Assembly (NCBI GenBank): GCA_023230855.1
Contig: JALNWQ010000006.1
Location: 62,001 to 126,000, forward strand
DNA length: 64,000 bases
Direction of reading: 5' to 3'
Origin: Solirubrobacteraceae bacterium
GTDB lineage: Bacteria; Actinomycetota; Thermoleophilia; Solirubrobacterales; Solirubrobacteraceae
The position numbers and the translations under genes are program-made. The notes under the pieces are model-generated. The model ran no database searches, was not told the DNA's origin, and was given only the letters and a program-made list of their open reading frames with translations. Shown piece by piece: positions 58,757 through 64,000 of this stretch. The number at the start of each line of letters is the position of its first letter. Within the stretch, counting starts at the first letter, position 1.

Positions 58757-59875
58757 CTACGCCGGGACGCCCGCGGTCGCCCGCCAGGCCGCGACGATCC
58801 CCGCGTTCTGGCCCGGGGTCGACCCGTAGGTCGCGACCTCGTCCGCGCCGGCCGCGCGGTACTCGCGCAGGCGTCGCACGCAGTGCTCGACCGACCCCAA
58901 CGCGCAGCTGGCGTCCATCCACGCGTCGGGCACGAGCCGCGACGGCTCCAGCAGCTCCCGGCGGTGGAACGCCGTGTCGACGAGCTCGTCGCCCTCGCGC
59001 GCCCGCGTCGCGGTGGCGACCGCCTCGCGCAGGCGGGCGACCGGGGCGGCGTCCCATCCGTTGACGCGCCGCAGCGAGTTGCCGTACTCGGGGGCCTGCA
59101 GGTAGGTGACCGCGCGCGCATGGGCGAGCGACCGGGCCTCGGCCTCGTCCAGGTCGGGAGCCGTGACGACGCACTGAACGATCCGCAGCGACGCGGGGTC
59201 GCGGTCGGCGCGCTCGCACGCCTCGCGCAGCCGCCCGACCGATCCGGCGGTCGCCTCCGGGGTCATCATCGGCGGCAGGATCACCCCGTCGAACGCCCGC
59301 GCGACGGCCTCGGCGGCCTTGGGCAGCCCGAACGACCCGTAGAAGACCTGGGGCGCCGGGCCCTCGTAGACGTCCCCGAGCTTGATCCCGCGGTACGTCC
59401 CGGCCGGCCCGTCGTAGGTCACCGTCTCGCCGGCCCACAGGCGGCGCAGGATCGACACGTAGTCCACGATCCCGTCGAACCCGGCGGTGCGCAGCCCCTC
59501 GTGGCGCAGGTAGGCGTGGTCGCCGCGGCCGAGGCCCAGGACGAACCGGGGCCCGAACGCCGCGTGCATCGTCGCCCCGAACGCGGCCATGTGCAGGACG
59601 TGGCGGCGCGCGGGCGACACGAGCCCGGTGGCGAGCCCGACCCGCTCGGTCGTGGCGCCAACCGCGCCGAGGACGACGGCGGCCTCCTTGAGGTTCCACC
59701 GCTCCGAGAAGTAGACGGTGCGGAACCCGAGCGCCTCGGCCTCGGCGCCGTCGCGGATGCCGTCGCGGACGGTCCGGACGTCGGTCTCGTTGCGCGGGGA
59801 CGCCGGCGGGTGGGACGCGACGCGGCCGGCGACGAGGTACGCGCCGAGGTCGTCGCAGAGAGGAGCGATGGTCAT
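58757..59875 (-). CDS. LLM-class (F420-dependent-type) oxidoreductase
   Basis: 372 residues, luciferase-like TIM barrel. Landmarks: ALGFRTVYFSERWNLKEAAVVLGA near the N-terminus, RFVLGLGRGDHAYLRHEG, DGVILPPMMTPEATAGSV, and GADEVATYGSTPGQ near the end. In actinobacteria this class usually uses coenzyme F420, but the cofactor is not proven from sequence. ATG 59875 is favoured over a GTG two codons upstream because GAAGG is 5 nt away. Third gene of a leftward operon after the phosphotransferase and SDR (34-bp gap). Confidence 0.85.
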   Translation of the reverse strand: MTIAPLCDDLGAYLVAGRVASHPPASPRNETDVRTVRDGIRDGAEAEALGFRTVYFSERWNLKEAAVVLGAVGATTERVGLATGLVSPARRHVLHMAAFGATMHAAFGPRFVLGLGRGDHAYLRHEGLRTAGFDGIVDYVSILRRLWAGETVTYDGPAGTYRGIKLGDVYEGPAPQVFYGSFGLPKAAEAVARAFDGVILPPMMTPEATAGSVGRLREACERADRDPASLRIVQCVVTAPDLDEAEARSLAHARAVTYLQAPEYGNSLRRVNGWDAAPVARLREAVATATRAREGDELVDTAFHRRELLEPSRLVPDAWMDASCALGSVEHCVRRLREYRAAGADEVATYGSTPGQNAGIVAAWRATAGVPA

Positions 59876-59915
59876 GGTCACCTTCGGGTCGAGGGGCGGA
59901 CGGGCGGGACGGCGA

Positions 59916-60710
59916 TCACGTCACGAGCGAGCGGGCGAGCCGGAACCACAGGCGTCGCGGCGCGAGGCCGCCGACGGCGTGCAGGACCTTCACGGGGACG
60001 AGCGGCACGACCTTGCGCCGCCCGTCACGCAGGCCGTCGAGGCCTGCGCGGGCGCACGACTCCGCATCGATCCGCAGGAACCCGGGCACGGCGGCGGTGA
60101 TCTCGTCGACGCCGGCGACGACGGCGAACTCCGTGTCGACCTCCCCCGGGCAGAGGACCGACACGGTGACGCCGTGGTCGCGCAGCTCGTCGTGCAGCGC
60201 CTCGCCGAACGACGTGACGGCCGCCTTCGTCGCCGCGTAGGCGACGAGGCCCGGCATCGGCTGGTTGCCGACGATCGACGAGACGACGAGGATCGCCCCG
60301 GTCCGCCGCTCCTGCATGCCGGGAGCGACGCGGACGGCGAGCTCCATGACGCCCTCGACGTTCGTGCGCACGAGGCCGCGTACCGCGGCCGGGTCGAGCG
60401 ACGTGAACGCCCCGCCGGCGCCGTACCCGGCGCAGAGGACGAGGACGTCGACCGTCAGCCCGGCGTCGGCGACCGCGTCGAGGAGCGCCTCGCGGCTCTC
60501 CGGGTCGGACACGTCGCACCCCAGCGGGAGCACCCGCCGGCCGTGGGCGCGCAGCTCGGTCGCGAGGTCCTCGAGCCGGTCGAGGCGGCGCGCGGCGATC
60601 ACGAGGTCGTGGCCCTCGGCGGCGAGGCCGCGGGCGATCTCGCGGCCGATGCCGGACGACGCGCCGGTGACGAGGGCGACGTGCCCGGTGCGGGGTGCGG
60701 GGATCGTCAT
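59916..60710 (-). CDS. Short-chain dehydrogenase/reductase
   Basis: 264 residues, classical SDR. The cofactor motif is VTGASSGIGREIA (T-G-x3-G-x-G, ~residues 14-26), followed by CDVSDPES, LCAGYG (NAG variant), and the catalytic SS...Y-x3-K set in VVSSIVGNQPMPGLVAYAATKAA. Arg-Arg after the second strand (IAARRLDRL) favours NADP. Substrate unknown. The ATG at 60710 overlaps the upstream phosphotransferase stop by 4 bp, so the two are translationally coupled. Confidence 0.9.
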   Translation of the reverse strand: MTIPAPRTGHVALVTGASSGIGREIARGLAAEGHDLVIAARRLDRLEDLATELRAHGRRVLPLGCDVSDPESREALLDAVADAGLTVDVLVLCAGYGAGGAFTSLDPAAVRGLVRTNVEGVMELAVRVAPGMQERRTGAILVVSSIVGNQPMPGLVAYAATKAAVTSFGEALHDELRDHGVTVSVLCPGEVDTEFAVVAGVDEITAAVPGFLRIDAESCARAGLDGLRDGRRKVVPLVPVKVLHAVGGLAPRRLWFRLARSLVT

Positions 60711-61789
60711 CGGTCGAGCACCGTCCCGGCGTCGAGGTCGGCGGCGAGCGCGGCGCCGCGCCGGACGAGCTCGAGGAACATCCGGTCGCCCCGCTCGTCG
60801 CGGCGCAGGTTCACCGAGACGGGCACGGCGAGCAGCAGCGCGAAGAGCGACGCCTCGCGGAGCCGCGCGAGGCACGCGTCGGCGGCGAGCTCGACGCCGC
60901 CGGCGGCCAGGTCGGATCGGTACCCGTCGAGCAGCTCGTCCTGTCGCGCTCGCCGCTCGTCGACCGTCAGGCAGCTCCCGAGGTAGATCGCGACGTCGAC
61001 GAGCGCCGGGCCGACCCGGACGTTCTGCCAGTCCAGGACGGTGGCCTCGCGCCGGCCGTCGGGAGCGTCGCGGAACACGAGGTTGTCGAGCCGGTAGTCG
61101 GCGTGGACGACGGTGAGCGGGGCCGTCCACGCGCGGCGCGGATAGTCGGCCGCGTGCGGGGCCAGGCCACGGACGAGGTCGACGACGTCGGCGTCGAGCG
61201 CGTCCCCGAACCGCTCGAGGAAGGTCGGCAGGTAGGGCGCGACCATGTCGAAGAGCAGCTGCGTCCGGGCGGGGGCGGCGAGCCACGCGCGGTCGGCCAC
61301 GTCGGGAGCGTCCCAGAACGCGGCGTGGAGGCGGGCCGCCTCGCGCAGCGCCGCCGCGGCCTCGCGGACGCCGGCCCCGTCGACGGAGTCCCCGGCCCGC
61401 CAGGCGTCGGCGAGGTCCTCGAGGACGAGGGTGAACCGGCCCGTGTCGGGCTCGACGTCGCCCCACAGGACGTCGGGGGTCCGCACGCCCGCGTCGCCGG
61501 CGAGGTCGCGGTAGAAGCGCACCTCGGCCTCGTAGGCCCCGAACGCCGCGGCGGCCTGTCGGCTACCGGGGTCGGCCGATGGGAGCTTCACGACGAGCGA
61601 CGTGGGGACGTCCTCGCCCGCCGTGTGACGCAGGCGGGCCCGGACGACGCGCCCGAGCTGCCCGGTCCCGAACGGCGCGACGTCCGCGTCGAGGACCTCC
61701 TCCCCCGCCCCGAGGCGCCCGGCGTGCCGCAGCACGTCGGTGAGCCACCGGGCGTCGAGCTCCTCCGGCTCGTCGACGATCGACGTCAT
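60707..61789 (-). CDS. Aminoglycoside-phosphotransferase/ecdysteroid-kinase-like protein
   Basis: 360 residues, protein-kinase-like fold. Parts recognised: TSLVVKLPS (ATP lysine region), then the catalytic loop VVHADYRLDNLVF (H-x-D-x4-N) and the metal-binding Asp in TVLDWQNVRVGPALVDVAIYLG. Such genes often sit with acyl-CoA dehydrogenases or SDRs in catabolic operons and phosphorylate small hydroxylated substrates; antibiotic resistance is not implied. ATG 61789 has GGAG 5 nt upstream. First gene of the operon; a palindrome (ATAAC-AC-GTTAT) lies 21 bp upstream. Confidence 0.82.
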   Translation of the reverse strand: MTSIVDEPEELDARWLTDVLRHAGRLGAGEEVLDADVAPFGTGQLGRVVRARLRHTAGEDVPTSLVVKLPSADPGSRQAAAAFGAYEAEVRFYRDLAGDAGVRTPDVLWGDVEPDTGRFTLVLEDLADAWRAGDSVDGAGVREAAAALREAARLHAAFWDAPDVADRAWLAAPARTQLLFDMVAPYLPTFLERFGDALDADVVDLVRGLAPHAADYPRRAWTAPLTVVHADYRLDNLVFRDAPDGRREATVLDWQNVRVGPALVDVAIYLGSCLTVDERRARQDELLDGYRSDLAAGGVELAADACLARLREASLFALLLAVPVSVNLRRDERGDRMFLELVRRGAALAADLDAGTVLDR

Positions 61790-61809
61790 GCCCGCTCCAT
61801 GCCCTGACG

Positions 61810-61821
61810 ATAACACGTTAT
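61810..61821. promoter_or_regulatory. Candidate operator between the phosphotransferase operon and tetR
   Basis: ATAAC-AC-GTTAT, perfect 5-bp arms and strikingly A+T-rich for this genome. It lies in the 56-bp divergent spacer; GGTAC-GGT-GTACC (61832-61844) follows and overlaps the tetR -10 box. Confidence 0.55.
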
Positions 61822-61833
61822 GCCGAGGATGGG

Positions 61834-61839
61834 TACGGT
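61834..61839 (+). promoter_or_regulatory. -10 box TACGGT of the tetR gene at 61846
   Basis: TACGGT, 6 nt before the GTG start. Confidence 0.45.
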
Positions 61840-61845
61840 GTACCG

Positions 61846-62403
61846 GTGGCCGCCGACCCGCAGGACGTGACCGTCGCCGACATCGCCGACGCCGCCGTGG
61901 CGCTCGTCGAGGCGGACGGGGTCGCGGCGTTGACGATGCGCCGGCTCGCGACGGCGCTCGGCTGCTCGACGATGGTGCTCTACGGGCGCGGGACGACGAA
62001 GGACGCCCTGCTCCGGGCGGTCGCCGAGCGACGGCTCGCGGCCCGGCCGCTCCCCGACGTCGCGGGCCGCGGCTGGCGGGAGGCGATCACCGCGCTGGCG
62101 GGGTCGCTGTACGACGCCTACCGGGAGGACCCGGTGCTCGCCGAGCTGCTCACGCTGCGACCGGCGGACGTCGCCCCGGTCCGCCGGGCCACCGAGCTCG
62201 TGCTGCAGGCGCTCCGCTCGGCCCTCCCCCGTCCCGACGACGTCCTGGCCGCCTACGAGGCGATCGCGTGGTACACCGTCGGCGCCACGCAGCGGCACGT
62301 CGTCGCGGCGCCGGAGGATCCCCGCACGGCGTTCGACCGGGGCCTGGCGCTCGTGCTCGACGGGGTGGCGGCCCGTGCGGCCCGGTCTGTCGGTGCGCGA
62401 TGA
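61846..62403 (+). CDS. TetR-family regulator of the divergent phosphotransferase-SDR-LLM operon (predicted)
   Basis: 185 residues. The helix-turn-helix is clear: VTVADIADAAVALVEADGVAALTMRRLATALGCSTMVLYGRGTTKDALL in outline, recognition region ALGCSTMVLYGRG (normally LYxHVxxK; here LYGRGTTKD). The C-terminal domain is of the TetR_C class with a ligand pocket not identifiable. GTG start; the product begins AADPQDVTVADI. The divergent arrangement with a 56-bp palindrome-bearing spacer predicts local repression. Confidence 0.88.
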   Translation: MAADPQDVTVADIADAAVALVEADGVAALTMRRLATALGCSTMVLYGRGTTKDALLRAVAERRLAARPLPDVAGRGWREAITALAGSLYDAYREDPVLAELLTLRPADVAPVRRATELVLQALRSALPRPDDVLAAYEAIAWYTVGATQRHVVAAPEDPRTAFDRGLALVLDGVAARAARSVGAR

Positions 62404-62410
62404 TCGGCCG

Positions 62411-62872
62411 ATGACCTGGACCGTCCACCTCTCCGGCGAGATCCACACCGACTGGCGCGAGCGCATCGAGGCGGGCGCCGCCTCGGCGGGCCTCGACGTG
62501 ACGTTCACCGCGCCGGTGACCGACCACGCCGCCAGCGACGACTGCGGGGCGGCGATCCTCGGCGAGCCGGCCGAGCCGTTCTGGCGCGACCACCTCGGCG
62601 CCGGCGTCAACGCGATCCGCACCCGCACGCTGTTGGAGCGCGCCGACGTCGTCGTCGTCCGGTTCGGCGAGCGGTACCGGCAGTGGAACGCGGCGTTCGA
62701 CGCCGGCGTCGCGTCCGCGCTCGGCAAGCCGCTGGTCACCCTGCACCCGGCCGAGCACGACCATGCGCTGAAGGAGGTCGACCGCGCCGCCCTGGCCGTC
62801 GCCCGCGAGCCCGAGCAGGTCGTCGAGATCCTGCGCTACGTCCTCACCGGCGAGCTGCGCCGCGACGCCTGA
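62411..62872 (+). CDS. YtoQ family protein
   Basis: 153 residues, matching the length of Bacillus YtoQ. It starts MTWTVHLSGEIHTDWRERI, the family hallmark. Then TAPVTDHAASDDCGAAILG and ADVVVVRFGERYRQWNAAFDAGVASALGKPLVTLHP are seen; the fold resembles nucleoside 2-deoxyribosyltransferases. The biochemical role is not established. It begins 7 bp after the tetR stop on the same strand and is likely co-transcribed with it. Confidence 0.82.
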   Translation: MTWTVHLSGEIHTDWRERIEAGAASAGLDVTFTAPVTDHAASDDCGAAILGEPAEPFWRDHLGAGVNAIRTRTLLERADVVVVRFGERYRQWNAAFDAGVASALGKPLVTLHPAEHDHALKEVDRAALAVAREPEQVVEILRYVLTGELRRDA

Positions 62873-62977
62873 CCGGCCGGACGGCGCCGGTCCGACGCCC
62901 GACCGCCGTCGTCGTCGTCGGGATCGTCGCCCGGCCGCGCGCCTGGAGGTCGGGCCGTCGACGGTTCCCGGGAACGA

Positions 62978-63006
62978 CGAAGGCCCCGGGGGTTCCGGGG
63001 CCTTCG
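62978..63006 (-). terminator. Terminator of tRNA-Gly
   Basis: Stem CGAAGGCCCCGG / CCGGGGCCTTCG with GGGTT loop (12 bp), 15 bp beyond the tRNA 3' end on the minus strand, followed by TCGTTCCC. Confidence 0.8.
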
Positions 63007-63021
63007 GGCACTGCTCTCAGG

Positions 63022-63095
63022 AGCGGATGATGGGACTCGAACCCACGACCTTCTGCATGGCAAGCAGACGCTCTAGCCAACTGAGCTACATCCGC
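63022..63095 (-). tRNA. tRNA-Gly (GCC)
   Basis: Minus-strand cloverleaf: acceptor GCGGATG/CATCCGC, D-arm TAGCTCAGTTGGCTAGAGC, anticodon stem TCTGC/GCAGA with loop TTGCCAT (anticodon GCC), T-arm GTGGGTTCGAGTCCCAT. No CCA encoded. Confidence 0.96.
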
Positions 63096-63235
63096 GCGGG
63101 ATCCGGGAATATACCGGGTCGGTCGTCGACGCGTCGCCCGGACGCCGCCTGCGCCCCGCCCGCCACCGGACCCCCGTAGGATCCGGCGACGGCGCCGCCC
63201 GCGCCCCACCGTCCACGCATGAGCCCGCCCCCCGC

Positions 63236-64000
63236 ATGACCGACGAGTCCGGCGTCCCGCCCAGCGTCACCGACCTGTGGGACGTCGACGATCCGCTCGG
63301 GGCCGCCGGGTGGGACGCCGAGGTCGCGTCACGGTTGGAGCCGCTCCTGACCGGCGATCGCCTGCCGGCCCGGGTGGCGCGGATCGAGTACGGCGGATGC
63401 CACCTCGTGACGCCCGCGGGCCGACGCCCCGGCGTCGCCCGACTGCCGCGCGCGTCGGCGCTGCCCGACGACGACCGCCGCGACACGCCCTTGGCCGTCG
63501 GCGACTGGGTCGCCACCGAGCGCGACGCCAGCGACGACCGGCTCCTCGTCGTGGCGGTGGCCGAGCGTCGTCGGCGCGTCGGGCGGCGCGACCCGTCGCG
63601 GGAGCTGCTGGAGCAGGTGCTCGCGTCGGACGTCGCGGCGGTGCTCGTCGTCCACGCCCTGGACCGGCCGCTGCGACCGGGCCGGATCGAGCGGGCGCTC
63701 GTCCTCGCGCACGAGGGTGGCGTGCGGCCGATCGTCGTGGCGACGAAGGCCGACCTGGACCTGCCGGACGCCTGGAAGGCGGTCCGCGACTCCGCCCCGC
63801 CCGGCACCCCCGTCGTGGCGGTGTCGAAGCGCGACCTGCGCGGGTTCGACGCGCTCGCGGCCCTGCTGCCCCGCGGCGTCACCACCGGGCTCATCGGCGA
63901 GTCCGGCGCCGGCAAGTCGTCGATCGTCAACGTCCTGCTCGGCAGCGAGGTGCTGGCGATCGGGGACGTCCGCGGCACCGACGCGAAGGGTCGTCACACG
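63236..64000 (+). CDS. rsgA: Ribosome small-subunit-dependent GTPase A, C-terminus beyond the window edge
   Basis: 255 residues visible; the gene continues past the right edge. It has an N-terminal OB-fold (PARVARIEYGGCHLVTPAG... AVGDWVATERD), then a circularly permuted GTPase domain. Motif order is G4 (VATKADL), then G1 IGESGAGKSSIVN, then G3-like GDVRGTDAKGRHT at the edge; the permutation G4-G1-G3 is diagnostic of RsgA/YjeQ. It aids late 30S maturation. The zinc knuckle would lie outside the window. ATG 63236 is chosen because the frame of an ATG 17 bases earlier differs; no Shine-Dalgarno is evident. Confidence 0.93.
   Translation, partial: MTDESGVPPSVTDLWDVDDPLGAAGWDAEVASRLEPLLTGDRLPARVARIEYGGCHLVTPAGRRPGVARLPRASALPDDDRRDTPLAVGDWVATERDASDDRLLVVAVAERRRRVGRRDPSRELLEQVLASDVAAVLVVHALDRPLRPGRIERALVLAHEGGVRPIVVATKADLDLPDAWKAVRDSAPPGTPVVAVSKRDLRGFDALAALLPRGVTTGLIGESGAGKSSIVNVLLGSEVLAIGDVRGTDAKGRHT

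Noticed and set aside
60707..61789. Aminoglycoside resistance kinase
   Set aside because: The fold is APH-like, but the operon context (SDR, LLM oxidoreductase, TetR) fits a catabolic small-molecule kinase; no resistance-specific feature is visible.

Overview
The window looks like a chromosomal segment of a very G+C-rich actinobacterium. Class Thermoleophilia (order Solirubrobacterales, near Patulibacter or Conexibacter) is my best inference. The reasons are the conserved actinobacterial order infC-rpmI-rplT-TrmH-pheS-pheT-argC-argJ-argB-argD, a complete mce lipid-import operon, F420-type oxidoreductases, and an exported protein with the ADRVDGKHA-type motif I associate with this class. I saw no phage genes, insertion sequences or CRISPR arrays.

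Layout. 1-8.3 kb (mostly minus strand): a partial HDOD protein, gltX, a secreted protein, dnaE and a small membrane/cytosolic pair. 8.3-16.4 kb: arginine biosynthesis (argG, argD, argB, argJ, argC), interrupted by an inverted HEPN-like gene and an alpha/beta hydrolase. 16.4-22.5 kb: pheT, pheS, a TrmH-type RNA methyltransferase, rplT, rpmI, infC. 22.5-29.7 kb: a low-molecular-weight tyrosine phosphatase, a flavoprotein, thrS, a class V aminotransferase, membrane proteins. 29.7-34 kb: tRNA-Cys, tRNA-Val, an exported protein, an iron-ADH-like enzyme, a pyridine-nucleotide oxidoreductase. 33.6-48.5 kb: two FAD amine-oxidase/phytoene-desaturase-like genes, a TetR regulator, two YrbE permeases plus six Mce proteins, and an acyl-CoA synthetase. 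49.2-57 kb: narGHJI-narK, with narG broken. 57-64 kb: nitronate monooxygenase/MarR pair, a TetR-linked three-gene oxidoreductase operon, YtoQ, tRNA-Gly and the start of rsgA.

How it fits together. The TetR gene at 36.5-37.1 kb lies between three copies of one palindrome, CTGGACG-N3-CGTCCAG. Two are in front of the FAD-enzyme operon and one is at the mce promoter. This predicts a single repressor for lipid uptake and an oxidative pathway, with the acyl-CoA synthetase as a likely partner. The nitrate reductase operon is intact except narG, which has lost about 55 codons plus frame at a short microhomology.

Expression style. At the head of at least 18 transcription units a TAnnnT hexamer sits only 5-9 nt before the start codon with no Shine-Dalgarno sequence, which points to widespread leaderless mRNAs. 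Several genes inside operons or with longer leaders have clear GGAGG-like sites. All coordinates and functions were read by eye. Family names are from recognised motifs, not from searches. No gene-free stretch exceeds 300 bases.
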